NCBI RefSeq assembly: GCF_022387135.1
Contig: NZ_CP092462.1
Span: 2,604,001 to 2,668,000, forward strand
Origin: Comamonas sp. B21-038
Lineage (GTDB): Bacteria; Pseudomonadota; Gammaproteobacteria; Burkholderiales; Burkholderiaceae_C
Length of the DNA stretch: 64,000 nucleotides
Direction of reading: 5' to 3'
Each line of letters starts with the position of its first letter. The stretch's first letter is position 1. Both the position numbers and the translations under genes were made by a program. The notes under the pieces are model-generated. The model searched no databases and was not told the DNA's origin. It was given only the letters and a program-made list of their open reading frames with translations. This document shows positions 55,959-64,000 of this stretch, one piece after another.

Positions 55959-57473
55959 TCAGCGCAAAGCCGCTGCCGCCAAGCCCAGTGCTGCGGGCTG
56001 CGCACCGGCGTCAAAGAAGCGGCTGGCCTGCAGCAGTGCGGTGCTGTTTTGCAAGGGCAGCCAGTCGCCGCCAGCGCAACGCCGCCAGGCCAGCGGCCCG
56101 GTGCCGCCCGCTTTGGTAGCAACATCCGCCAGCCAGGCACCCAGTCCATCCACCGGTGCAGGCCACCAGCGGGCTTGCTCGCCCAGGCTGACCAGCACAG
56201 GCAGCGCTTGCACTGATGCGGCCGGCGCCATAGCCGGGGCATCCAGGGCGGCCAACGCATCACGCGCCCAGGCACGCAGGCCGGCGCGGTAGCCCTTGTC
56301 AGGAAACTGCGCCGCCCATTGCTGGCGGTCCGCATCCATCTCGGCACCGATAGCGCTGCTGCCCAGCGCGGCGGCCATATCCAGCGCCGGCTTGCGCGCC
56401 AGCTGCTCCAGCCAGAGCCGGTAGTCCGCACTCGGCACTGCGGCATTGGGCGGGTTGACCAGCCACAGCCCTTGTACCGGCCGGCCCAGTGCCGCCAGCT
56501 GCGCCACCAGGGCCTGGGCCAGGCGCGCGGCATCGCCATGGGCGACGACGACCAGCCCCTGCTCGCCATCCAGATGCAAATGCTCGATGAGGTCCTGCAG
56601 CATCGCCAGCTGCTGCGCATCGCCCAGGCGCTGGTCCTTTTTGGGCTTGTCGCTGCGTCCCAGGCCCAGCCAATCCGGGGCCACGACGCGATCTCCCCGC
56701 GCGGCCAGGCCTGCCGCCAATTCACGAAAAAGCCCTTGATGGGCCGGCATGCCGGGCAACAGCAGCCATTGCCGGGCTGCGGCGGCTGGCAGGGGGTTCT
56801 GGCCCGCGCTGTCTTTGACATGCAGGCGCAGACCCGCCAATGCGGGCCAATCGCTGTAGAAGCAGCTGGGGCAGCCACAATCCAGCGCCGCTGCAAACAG
56901 CGTGTCGGAGGTGCGCAGTGCGTCGTCGCGCAGCGGGTGGCTGGCCAGCGCCTGCTGCCTTTGCTGCACGCGGCGTTTGCCAAAAAATGCGGTCAGCAGC
57001 GCTGCGGCCTCGTCCGCCAACACCCCCGGGGTCACCGCGGTGTGGTGGTTCAGCGCGGCCTGCGCAAACAGGTCCAGCACCGATCCGCCGGCACCGGTGC
57101 GCGGCTCGGCAGCGCCCCAGACCACGCGGTCCAGGCGCGCGTGCAGGATGGCGCCTGCACACATGGCGCAGGGCTCCAGGGTCACATACAAGGTGCAGCC
57201 CTCAAGCCGGTAATTGCCCAGGCGCTGGGCCGCATCGCGCAGGGCCTCGATCTCGGCATGGGCACTGGGGTCATGGGCGCCAATCGGGTGGTTGAAGCCC
57301 CGGCCTACGATCTGGCCATCACGCACCACCACGGCCCCCACCGGCACTTCACCCGCCTCAGCCGCAGCGCGCGCCTGCTCCAGCGCAGCGCGCATCCAGT
57401 GCGCATCGCCAGGCTGGTGGGCCAGCTGGCTGCCGGTGGCGGTGGGGACGATGCTGCCGGCCATTGCGGTCAT
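55959..57473 (-). CDS. tadA: Fusion of tRNA adenosine(34) deaminase (TadA) with an alpha/beta-hydrolase-like domain
   Basis: The ATG at 57473 overlaps the upstream stop in ATGA. Residues about 25-175 are a complete TadA: HAEIEAL (zinc His and catalytic Glu, about 72-78) and PCAMCAG (101-107), the enzyme that makes inosine at tRNA-Arg position 34. After a linker a second domain (about 235-500) resembles an alpha/beta hydrolase: LLLPGMPAHQGLF, RVVAPDWLGLGRSD, and LVVVAHGDAARLA where the nucleophile elbow should be. The usual Ser is replaced by Gly, so this half is probably not an active hydrolase. A frameshift between two genes is unlikely because both parts are in one frame. Confidence 0.88.
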   Translation of the reverse strand: MTAMAGSIVPTATGSQLAHQPGDAHWMRAALEQARAAAEAGEVPVGAVVVRDGQIVGRGFNHPIGAHDPSAHAEIEALRDAAQRLGNYRLEGCTLYVTLEPCAMCAGAILHARLDRVVWGAAEPRTGAGGSVLDLFAQAALNHHTAVTPGVLADEAAALLTAFFGKRRVQQRQQALASHPLRDDALRTSDTLFAAALDCGCPSCFYSDWPALAGLRLHVKDSAGQNPLPAAAARQWLLLPGMPAHQGLFRELAAGLAARGDRVVAPDWLGLGRSDKPKKDQRLGDAQQLAMLQDLIEHLHLDGEQGLVVVAHGDAARLAQALVAQLAALGRPVQGLWLVNPPNAAVPSADYRLWLEQLARKPALDMAAALGSSAIGAEMDADRQQWAAQFPDKGYRAGLRAWARDALAALDAPAMAPAASVQALPVLVSLGEQARWWPAPVDGLGAWLADVATKAGGTGPLAWRRCAGGDWLPLQNSTALLQASRFFDAGAQPAALGLAAAALR

Positions 57474-57715
57474 TCTTCGGCCTGTTTCAGACGCTGGGCA
57501 TCCTGCTGCAGCGCCTGGTTCAGCTGGTCCTGCACCTGCTGCTGGATCTGCCGGCTTTGTGCATTCACATCCTTGCTGGTGTCGATCTGCGGCACGGGTA
57601 CGCCTTCCACGGCAGCGGGCGCGGGCGCCTTGGTCACGCCCATGTTCTGTTTCATCAACAGCGCGACAATCGCCATCACCACCAGCAACCCTGCCAAACC
57701 CAATACAGCCCGCAT
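57470..57715 (-). CDS. Small membrane-anchored protein, unknown function
   Basis: An 81-residue protein with one N-terminal membrane segment (about 3-21), a Pro/Val-rich linker and a Gln-rich coiled-coil end (SRQIQQQVQDQLNQAL). It is translationally coupled to tadA. No family recognised. Confidence 0.65.
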   Translation of the reverse strand: MRAVLGLAGLLVVMAIVALLMKQNMGVTKAPAPAAVEGVPVPQIDTSKDVNAQSRQIQQQVQDQLNQALQQDAQRLKQAEE

Positions 57716-57748
57716 AGCATCCTCCCTCAGTTCCGCATGCGGGTCTGA

Positions 57749-58684
57749 TTATCGCGCGGCATCGCAGCCCGTGGCCGGCAGGCCCTGGTTGGCCTGCCAC
57801 AGCTGCCCAGCCAGCGCCCGGATGTCATCGGCCAGGTGCAGGCGCTGCAACCAGTGGCTTGGTATGCCCTGCTCGCCCCAGAAGGCGCCCGCTATCTGCC
57901 CGGTGATGGCCGCCGTGGTGTCGGCGTCATCGCCCAGATTTGCGGCCTCCAGCACGGCATCCTCAAAGCAGCCATGCCGGGCAAAGCACCACAGCGCCGC
58001 CTCCAGGCTGCGCACCACATAGCCCGAACCGCTGATGTCCTCCCGGCTTTTGGCCAGGTAATGGCCCTGCGCAATTTGCTGCAGTTGGGGGCTGGCCAGC
58101 CGCAGATCCGCCAGCGCCAGCACCTCGTGTTTGGAGCTGCCCTGCAGCGCGCGGGCAATCGCCACGGCCAATAGGCGGCAGGCATCCAGGCACTCCGCGG
58201 CGCCGTGGGTGGTTTGCGAGCTGAGTGCCGCCTGGTCCTGCAATCGCTGCGCATCACCGCAAAAGCGCAGCGCCACAGGTGCCAGCCGCATGATCGAGCC
58301 ATTGCCAGCGCTGTGCGGGTCGGAGCTGCCCGCCAGCGGATTGCCGGTGAGCAAGAACCGCTGCAAAGCTTCACGCGTGGCCATGCCAATGTCAAAGCAA
58401 TGGCCGGTGGAACTCCAGTAGCCCCACTGGTACCAGTTCGCATAGCGCGCCATCTGGTCTGCCGGGTCGCAGCCGCCCTTGGTGACCAGGCTCTCGGCCA
58501 GGCACAGCGCCATCGAGGTGTCGTCGGTCCACTGCCCCGCCCGCAGCGAGAACGGGCCCCCGCCCACCATGTCGGTCAGCGGCACAAAGCTGCCGCGCGG
58601 CTGAAACTCGACCGTGGTGCCCACCGCATCGCCACAGGCCAGGCCCAGCAATGCGCCTTGAAAGCGGTCCAGACTGGGCGGCAT
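57749..58684 (-). CDS. ADP-ribosylglycohydrolase (DraG family)
   Basis: This 311-residue enzyme removes ADP-ribose from modified proteins, nucleic acids or small molecules. The metal-binding motifs are in place: GALLGLACGDAVG at the start, GQWTDDTSMALCLAESL, AGNGSIMRLAPVAL, and LGDDADTTAAITGQIAGAFWG. The ATG at 58684 overlaps the stop of a 28-codon gene (TGATG). The operon (DUF4291, microprotein, this enzyme) faces a NrtR-type Nudix regulator, a context for NAD/ADP-ribose metabolism. Confidence 0.92.
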   Translation of the reverse strand: MPPSLDRFQGALLGLACGDAVGTTVEFQPRGSFVPLTDMVGGGPFSLRAGQWTDDTSMALCLAESLVTKGGCDPADQMARYANWYQWGYWSSTGHCFDIGMATREALQRFLLTGNPLAGSSDPHSAGNGSIMRLAPVALRFCGDAQRLQDQAALSSQTTHGAAECLDACRLLAVAIARALQGSSKHEVLALADLRLASPQLQQIAQGHYLAKSREDISGSGYVVRSLEAALWCFARHGCFEDAVLEAANLGDDADTTAAITGQIAGAFWGEQGIPSHWLQRLHLADDIRALAGQLWQANQGLPATGCDAAR

Positions 58685-58770
58685 CACTGGCCTCCGGCGC
58701 GCAGCTGCGCGCGCGCCGCCATCAGCGCAAAGCCCAGCCGGATGCTATGGGCTTCATGAATTTCTTGCAT
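58684..58770 (-). CDS. 28-residue microprotein between DUF4291 and ADP-ribosylglycohydrolase genes
   Basis: A tiny gene with AAAGG before its ATG, starting four bases after the DUF4291 stop and ending in a TGATG overlap with the next start. The product is one amphipathic helix (HSIRLGFALMAARAQLRAG). It may serve mainly to couple translation. Support is from spacing only. Confidence 0.35.
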   Translation of the reverse strand: MQEIHEAHSIRLGFALMAARAQLRAGGQ

Positions 58771-58774
58771 GGTT

Positions 58775-59386
58775 TCAGCCTTTCAAAGGCTCATAGACAC
58801 GCTCACGCGGCGTGAGCAGCGCCAGCGAGTCATCCTGCGCATGGAGGCGCTGTTCGGCCACCAACGAGCGCATATCGATCACTTCCAGCAACTCCTCGGT
58901 TGCAAAGGCATCCAGGGTCTGGCCACGTAAACCCAGTTGCACGGCTCTGCGCTCACACCGGGCACCGCTGGGGGCATGGTCCGGATCCCACTGCAGACGT
59001 ACGTCGGAGCTTTCCACCGCCGCCTGCCAATCCTCCATCGAGCCAAACTGCGAGGCCCCGAAGCTCGAAGGCACCGCGTCACGCAGCAGCGCGTCAAAAA
59101 AGCTGCGTCGCACGCGCAGGCCCAGTACATACTCCTGCCCGGGCTGGGTACCCCAGCCGCTGCGGTACATCATCCATAGAAAATTCGGCTTGATCCAGCT
59201 CATGCGGGAAAAGCTGAAATCCGTTCCGCCCAGACGGCCGTGCTCCAGCGCATAACGCCCTATCGAGGCACGGTAGGCCTGGTAGACCACAATGCTGTGC
59301 TCGTCGTAATTGGCGAGTATGTGTTGGCCCGCCGCAGGCCATTGCTGTAGCTGCTGGCTATATCGTTCGGTTTCTAAAGTCATCAT
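58775..59386 (-). CDS. DUF4291 protein
   Basis: A 203-residue protein that matches the DUF4291 pattern: HSIVVYQAYRASIGRYAL, the invariant RMSWIKPNFLWMMYRSGWG block (about residues 61-79), and VLGLRVRRSFFDALL. The family's function is not established. Its operon with an ADP-ribosylglycohydrolase and a NrtR-type regulator makes an NAD- or ADP-ribose-linked role attractive. Start ATG at 59386 or 59383 (tandem ATGs). Confidence 0.85.
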   Translation of the reverse strand: MMTLETERYSQQLQQWPAAGQHILANYDEHSIVVYQAYRASIGRYALEHGRLGGTDFSFSRMSWIKPNFLWMMYRSGWGTQPGQEYVLGLRVRRSFFDALLRDAVPSSFGASQFGSMEDWQAAVESSDVRLQWDPDHAPSGARCERRAVQLGLRGQTLDAFATEELLEVIDMRSLVAEQRLHAQDDSLALLTPRERVYEPLKG

Positions 59387-59447
59387 TCATCCTTCTTGTT
59401 GTTATGAATCGCTCCAAGCGCAGGTATAGACCCGCGACACCTGCGAC

Positions 59448-59491
59448 ATATAAGTTGTATTAGGCAACTTATATGAGTTGTACAATACAAC
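59448..59491. promoter_or_regulatory. Operator-like palindromes between DUF4291 and NrtR-type genes
   Basis: Two inverted repeats lie in the 130-base divergent gap: ATATAAGTTG - 7 bases - CAACTTATAT (59448-59457 and 59465-59474), and the palindrome GTTGTA-CAA-TACAAC (59477-59491). They contain the same half-site GTTGTA/GTTG. A Nudix-winged-helix regulator binding here would control both genes. Confidence 0.7.
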
Positions 59492-59519
59492 TAGCTTTTC
59501 CATCCGTCAAGGTTTTTCT

Positions 59520-60248
59520 ATGGCTTCCAGCGCTGCCAGCCTCCAACCCGTTGATTTTGAACGCCCCTACACCACGGTGGATGTGGTGATCTTCAGCGTG
59601 GTGGACGGGGCCTTGAAGGTTTTGCTGGTGCAGCGTCCGGCGTCCGGCTCGGAGCCGTTCCCGGGGCTGTGGGCGCTGCCCGGTGGCTTCGTCGATGTGG
59701 CGCAGGACAGCGATCTGCAGGCCTGCGCCCACCGCAAGCTGCGCGAGAAGACCAATGTCGCCAGCCCCTACCTGGAGCAGCTGGGCAGCTGGGGCGGCCG
59801 CAGCCGGGACCCGCGTGGCTGGTCGGCCACCCATGTCTACTTTGCGTTGGTTGCTGCGCAGCCGCTGACTCTGGCCAAGGGCGCCAATGCGGCCGATGTG
59901 GCCTGGTTCGAGGTCGATGCGCTCGGCGGCGAGCCGGCACTCGCCTTTGACCACAGCGAGATCCTGCGCGCTGCGGTCGAACGCCTGCGCGGCAAGGTGG
60001 AGTACACCTCGCTGCCTGCCTTTTTGCTGCCCGAGCCCTTTACGCTGCCCCAGCTGCAGCAGGTGTACGAGACGGTGCTGGGCCGGCCGGTGGACAAGAG
60101 CGGCTTTCGCACCCGCATGCTGGCGGCACAGTTTCTGCATGAGGCCGGGCATGTTGCGGGCCCCTCCAACCGCCCGGCGATGGGCTACCGCCTGGCCGAC
60201 CGCAGTGCGCCGGTGGTGTTTCCGCGCACCTTCAGCCCGCGCGGATGA
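59520..60248 (+). CDS. NrtR-type regulator: degenerate Nudix domain plus winged helix
   Basis: The ATG at 59520 begins a 242-residue protein. The N-terminal Nudix domain (about 20-150) keeps GGFVD and WALPGGF but its Nudix box is changed: RKLREKTNV in place of the catalytic RExxEExG, so hydrolysis is unlikely. The C-terminal part has the winged helix typical of NrtR (FTLPQLQQVYETVLGRPVDKSGFRTRML). NrtR proteins sense ADP-ribose or related NAD products and repress NAD genes. Two palindromes just upstream support local control. Confidence 0.88.
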   Translation: MASSAASLQPVDFERPYTTVDVVIFSVVDGALKVLLVQRPASGSEPFPGLWALPGGFVDVAQDSDLQACAHRKLREKTNVASPYLEQLGSWGGRSRDPRGWSATHVYFALVAAQPLTLAKGANAADVAWFEVDALGGEPALAFDHSEILRAAVERLRGKVEYTSLPAFLLPEPFTLPQLQQVYETVLGRPVDKSGFRTRMLAAQFLHEAGHVAGPSNRPAMGYRLADRSAPVVFPRTFSPRG

Positions 60249-60338
60249 ACGGGGGCCTGGTGCTTGGGCTGGCGCGGCAGTCAGCTTATCTCCCAGTGCA
60301 GCGGCCGTGCTGCAGCGACCTGAGATAATCCGGCCCCT

Positions 60339-62342
60339 ATGTCCCTCCTGCCACACCAGCTCGAACTGCTCTCCCCGGCCCGTGATGCCGATATCGGTAT
60401 GGAAGCCATCAACCATGGCGCCGATGCCGTCTATATCGGAGGTCCGGCCTTTGGCGCACGCGCCACGGCGGGCAATGACATCCGCGACCTGGAGCGCCTG
60501 ATCAACCACGCGCACCGCTTTGGCAGCCGCATCTTCATCACGCTCAACACCATCCTGCGCGATGATGAGCTCGAAGGCGCGCGCCAGATGGCCTGGCAGG
60601 TGTATGAGGCCGGCGCCGATGCGCTGATCATCCAGGACATGGGCCTGCTGGAGCTGGACCTGCCCCCGATCCAGCTGCATGCCTCCACCCAGAGCGATAT
60701 CCGCACGCCCGAGAAAGCCCGCTTTCTGCAGGATGCCGGCCTGTCGCAGCTCGTGGTGGCGCGTGAGCTGGATCTGAAACAGATTGCCGCCGTGCGTGCC
60801 GCGACCGACCCGGCGCGCACGACGATAGAATTCTTTGTCCATGGCGCCTTGTGCGTGGCCTATTCGGGCCAGTGCTACATCACCCACGCCCACACGGGCC
60901 GCAGCGCCAACCGGGGCGATTGCAACCAGGCCTGCCGCCTGCCCTATGAGGTGCTGGACGCCCAGGGCCGCATCATTGCGCATGAAAAGCATGTGCTGTC
61001 GATGAAGGACAACAACCAGAGCGACAACCTGCGCGCGCTGATCGATGCCGGTGTGCGCAGCTTCAAGATCGAGGGGCGCTACAAGGACATGGGCTATGTG
61101 AAGAACATCACCGCCCACTACCGCAAGCTGCTCGACGAGATCATCGAAGAGCGCGAATTCTCGGATGCGCCACTGGCGCGCTCGTCTTCGGGGCGCACCA
61201 GCTTCAGCTTCACGCCCGACCCGGACCAGAACTTCAACCGCGAGTTCACCGACTACTTCGTCAATGGCCGCAAGGACGATATCGGCGCCTTTGACACCCC
61301 CAAGACGCCGGGCCGTGCGATCGGCTGGGTCACCAAGGTGGGCGAGAACTTTGTTGAGCTCGAAGCCTCCAGCCGCGACACCGTGCTGCACAACGGCGAT
61401 GGCCTGTGCTACTACGACCTGCAAAAAGAGCTGGTCGGCATGCAGATCAACCGCGCCGAATCGGTGGATGCGAAGAAATCGCTGTGGCGCGTATTCCCCA
61501 AGGACCCGATCGCCGGCTTCAAGGACCTGCGCAAGGGCCTGGAAGTGAACCGCAACCGCGACATGGCCTGGGTGCGCACGCTGGACAAGAAATCCAGCGA
61601 GCGCCGCATTGGCCTGTGGGCCCAGCTCAACCAGACCCCGGACGGCTTTGCACTGACCCTGACCGACGAGGACGGCTTTGTCGGCAGCGCCAGCCTGGTG
61701 CAGCCGCACCAGCCCGCCACCGACAGCGAACGGGCCGAGGCGACCTTGCGCGACCAGCTCGGCCGTTTTGGCGCAACGATCTTCTCGGTGCATGACATCA
61801 GCCTGCAGCTGGACCAGCCCTGGTTCATTCCGGCTTCGGCGCTGAACCAGCTGCGCCGCGATGCGGTGGCCGCGCTGGAAGCGGCCCGCGAGGCCGGCTT
61901 TGTGCGCCTGCCGCGCGCGCTGCCGGTGGAGCCACCGGTACCCTTCCCGGAAGACACCTTGACCTACCTGTCCAACGTGTTCAACCAGAAGGCGCATGAC
62001 TTCTATGTGAAGCATGGCGTCAAGGTGATCGACGCGGCCTACGAGAGCAAGGAAGAGGAAGGCGAAGTCTCGCTGATGATCACCAAGCACTGCGTGCGCT
62101 TCTCAATGAGCCTCTGCCCCAAGCAGGCCAAGGGTGTCATCGGCGTCAAGGGCACCATCAAGGCCGAGCCGCTGCAGCTGATCAATGGCAAGGAAAAGCT
62201 GACCCTGCGCTTTGACTGCAAGCCCTGCGAGATGCATGTGGTGGGCAAGATGAAGCGCTCGGTGATCAACCAGCATGCCAAGGAGATGCAGGAGTTTCCG
62301 ATGCAGTTCTACCGCACCCGGCCTGCGGTGGTGCGCAGCTGA
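60339..62342 (+). CDS. U32-family protein, RlhA (YdcP)-like 23S rRNA hydroxylation enzyme
   Basis: A 667-residue protein of the U32 peptidase family. The start LLSPARDADIGMEAINHGADAVYIGGPAFGARATAGN and the length correspond to E. coli RlhA (YdcP), needed for hydroxylation of C2501 of 23S rRNA, rather than the 450-residue TrhP/YegQ. A cysteine cluster near SGQCYITHAHTGRSANRGDCNQACRLPYE and the later CKPCEMHV could bind an Fe-S cluster. It ends near a strong terminator. Confidence 0.85.
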   Translation: MSLLPHQLELLSPARDADIGMEAINHGADAVYIGGPAFGARATAGNDIRDLERLINHAHRFGSRIFITLNTILRDDELEGARQMAWQVYEAGADALIIQDMGLLELDLPPIQLHASTQSDIRTPEKARFLQDAGLSQLVVARELDLKQIAAVRAATDPARTTIEFFVHGALCVAYSGQCYITHAHTGRSANRGDCNQACRLPYEVLDAQGRIIAHEKHVLSMKDNNQSDNLRALIDAGVRSFKIEGRYKDMGYVKNITAHYRKLLDEIIEEREFSDAPLARSSSGRTSFSFTPDPDQNFNREFTDYFVNGRKDDIGAFDTPKTPGRAIGWVTKVGENFVELEASSRDTVLHNGDGLCYYDLQKELVGMQINRAESVDAKKSLWRVFPKDPIAGFKDLRKGLEVNRNRDMAWVRTLDKKSSERRIGLWAQLNQTPDGFALTLTDEDGFVGSASLVQPHQPATDSERAEATLRDQLGRFGATIFSVHDISLQLDQPWFIPASALNQLRRDAVAALEAAREAGFVRLPRALPVEPPVPFPEDTLTYLSNVFNQKAHDFYVKHGVKVIDAAYESKEEEGEVSLMITKHCVRFSMSLCPKQAKGVIGVKGTIKAEPLQLINGKEKLTLRFDCKPCEMHVVGKMKRSVINQHAKEMQEFPMQFYRTRPAVVRS

Positions 62343-62370
62343 TCGCTGCTGCTGGCCCGCGCCCATAAAA

Positions 62371-62400
62371 AAAGCTGCAAGAGCTTCGCTCTGCAGCTTT
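62371..62400. terminator. Bidirectional terminator between the U32 and MFS genes
   Basis: AAAGCTGC - A - AGAGC - TTC - GCTCT - GCAGCTTT, with A and T runs on either side, between converging genes. Confidence 0.9.
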
Positions 62401-62477
62401 ATTTTCACCAAGGTCCAGGCACCGAGGTCAATCCTTGGCCTGGCTACCCGCAATGGGCAGTCCCTTGATAAAACCGG

Positions 62478-63830
62478 TCACGCGCCGGACTCGGCGCTCT
62501 CGCGCGACTCCAGCGCGCGATTGATCCCCAGCGCAGCCAACGTACAGATGGCACCCGACAGCAGGTACAGGCAGACGGCGATCAGGCCGAACTTGGCCGA
62601 CAGCCCCAGCGCCACCAGCGGTGCAAACGCAGCACCCACCAGCCAGGCCATGTCGGTGGACAGCGCGGCCCCGGTGTAGCGGTAACGGGCGGAGAAATTG
62701 GCAGTGACCGTGCCCGAGGACTGGCCGTAGGACAGGCCCAGCAGCACAAAGCCGACAATGATGAAGATGTTGTTACCGGTGACGCCGCTGGACAGCAGCT
62801 TCGGTGTGGCCAGGCTGAACAGCGCAATCAACACGGCCATCGCACCCAAGGTATTGCGCCTGCCAAAGCGGTCTGCCAGCGTGCCCGAGGCCACAATCGC
62901 CAGTGCCGCACAGAAGGCGCCCAGTATCTGCACGCCCAGCACATGCGTGATGGGCTGCTGGGAGTACAGCGAAATCCAGGACAGCGGAAACACCGTGACC
63001 AGATGGAACAGCGCAAAGCTGGCCAGCGCGGCAAACGCACCGATGGCCACGTGGCTGCCTTCCTCATCGATCAGGCGGGTGACGCTGACAGGCTCCAGCT
63101 CCCGCTCCTGCATGGCCTGGGTGTAGGTCTGGCCCAGCACCAGCTGCAGCCGCGCAAACAAGGCCACCACGTTCACCGCAAAGGCGACATAGAACGGATA
63201 GCGCCAGCCGAAGCTGAGGAACTCGGCCTTCGACAGCGCGCTGTACAGGTAGGCAAACAGACCGGCCGCCAGCACAAAGCCCAGCGGCGCACCCAGCTGC
63301 CCAATCATCGCGTACCAGCCGCGGCGGTTGCTGGGGGCATTCATCGCCAGCAGCGATGGCAGCCCGTCCCAGGAGCCGCCCAGCGCCAGCCCCTGGGCAA
63401 AGCGAAACAGCGCCAGCAGCCAGATGGCCGTACGGCCCAGCACGTCATACCCGGGTAAAAAGGCGATGCCGACCGTGGAGACACCGAGCAGGAACAAAGC
63501 CACGGTCATTTTGGCGGCCCGGCCCCAGCGGCGCTGGATAGCCATCGAAATCGCAGTGCCCACCGGTCGGGCAATGAAGGCGATTGCAAAGACCGCAAAC
63601 GACAGCAAAGTGCCGTTCAGCTGAGAGAAATTGGGGAAGAAAACGCTTGGAAAGACCAAGACGGCCGCTATACCAAATACGAAAAAGTCAAAGTACTCCG
63701 ACGAACGGCCGATAATAACGCCGACCGCGATCTCGCCAGGTGTTACATCTTCGTCAGAATGGGCACGGGAATGGGGATCAGCACCGGGGGTGCCGCCGAC
63801 AGGAGATGCTGTGTAACCGAGACTACTCAT
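62478..63830 (-). CDS. MFS transporter, metabolite:H+ symporter (MHS) type
   Basis: A 450-residue transporter with about 12 membrane segments. The RSSEYFDFFVFGIAAVLVFPSVFFP first helix and the GxxxDRxGRR-like loops (RPVGTAISMAIQRRWGRAAK, GTLADRFGRRNTLG) are typical of the MHS group that includes ProP, KgtP and ShiA. The first 30 residues are a soluble extension. The substrate cannot be told from sequence; organic acids or osmolytes are usual. Confidence 0.88.
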   Translation of the reverse strand: MSSLGYTASPVGGTPGADPHSRAHSDEDVTPGEIAVGVIIGRSSEYFDFFVFGIAAVLVFPSVFFPNFSQLNGTLLSFAVFAIAFIARPVGTAISMAIQRRWGRAAKMTVALFLLGVSTVGIAFLPGYDVLGRTAIWLLALFRFAQGLALGGSWDGLPSLLAMNAPSNRRGWYAMIGQLGAPLGFVLAAGLFAYLYSALSKAEFLSFGWRYPFYVAFAVNVVALFARLQLVLGQTYTQAMQERELEPVSVTRLIDEEGSHVAIGAFAALASFALFHLVTVFPLSWISLYSQQPITHVLGVQILGAFCAALAIVASGTLADRFGRRNTLGAMAVLIALFSLATPKLLSSGVTGNNIFIIVGFVLLGLSYGQSSGTVTANFSARYRYTGAALSTDMAWLVGAAFAPLVALGLSAKFGLIAVCLYLLSGAICTLAALGINRALESRESAESGA

Positions 63831-64000
63831 ACAAAAGCTCCTTCCTCAAGCTGTTACCGGCCTGCTGAGACCGTACCTTCACCAGGAGCCTAGCTGGGTA
63901 CTTTCTGAGAGGGCGTAGGACAAAATGTCCAATCGACAGGCCTGCCTCTAGCATTTACATTTGGGGGGATTTTGCAATCCATGTTTATACCTAAGCGCGC
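63831..64000. other. Upstream region of the MFS gene at window edge
   Basis: About 170 bases ahead of the MFS start. No gene and no clear promoter pair could be identified; AAGGAG (complement of CTCCTT at 63839-63844) lies in the expected ribosome-site position. Confidence 0.5.

Noticed and set aside
59469-62090. Minus-strand open frame of 873 codons opposite the NrtR-type and U32 genes
   Set aside because: Mirror of highly GC-biased codon usage of two certain genes; no motif.

Overview
The sequence looks like a chromosome segment from a betaproteobacterium of the family Comamonadaceae, most likely Comamonas or a close relative. The evidence is the GC-rich coding bias, the protein families seen, and the chromosomal run tRNA-Ser / lysC / tilS / accA / cysS. 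The genus is an inference and no marker gene here proves it.

Positions 1 to about 39,530 are most of an integrated siphophage-type prophage; its lysis end runs off the left edge. Reading leftward on the minus strand from the immunity region are: cro-like and CII-like regulators, a ParB-like protein, a DEAD-box helicase, a Toprim primase-like protein, a possible late regulator, small genes, an HNH nuclease, P27-type small and large terminase subunits, an HK97-type protease/major capsid reading frame, portal, a collagen-like protein, head-tail connectors, tail tube, a lambda G/GT-type chaperone pair with a -1 slippery heptamer, a 1908-residue tape measure, a short set of tail-tip/fibre genes, and holin, endolysin and spanin. 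Reading rightward on the plus strand from the CI repressor (30154) are small early genes, a P22 immI-like block (two divergent ribbon-helix-helix genes, three identical 11-bp palindromes, a BRO-N antirepressor), a tightly overlapping early operon of unknown proteins, excisionase and integrase. The integrase ends next to the 3' end of tRNA-Ser(GCU), the likely attachment site. The cro/cI and pL-like control regions share the same operator sequence. Two genes sit against the direction of their surroundings and look like lysogeny (moron) genes: a Rap1a/Tai-type secreted protein at 22368 and a zinc-ribbon protein at 31367.

Positions 39,534 to 64,000 are host chromosome: tRNA-Ser, aspartate kinase, TilS, AccA (frameshifted here), a DNA glycosylase, CysRS, a TPR protein, periplasmic and cytoplasmic cyclophilins, LpxH, MtfA, an esterase, an FMN reductase, an ArnT-like glycosyltransferase with a PAP2 phosphatase, an ABC ATPase divergent from a TesA-like esterase, cystathionine beta-lyase, a TadA/hydrolase fusion, a divergent NrtR-type Nudix regulator facing a DUF4291 / microprotein / ADP-ribosylglycohydrolase operon, an RlhA-like U32 protein and an MFS transporter. 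A pair of related short inverted-repeat elements flanks the ABC/TesA pair.

Points that deserve most attention are the capsid fusion reading through a terminator-like hairpin and T7 run, the immI-like operator array, two early proteins resembling the CI C-terminal domain without its catalytic residues, the NrtR/DUF4291/ADP-ribosylglycohydrolase cassette, the two moron genes, the inverted-repeat element pair and the accA frameshift.
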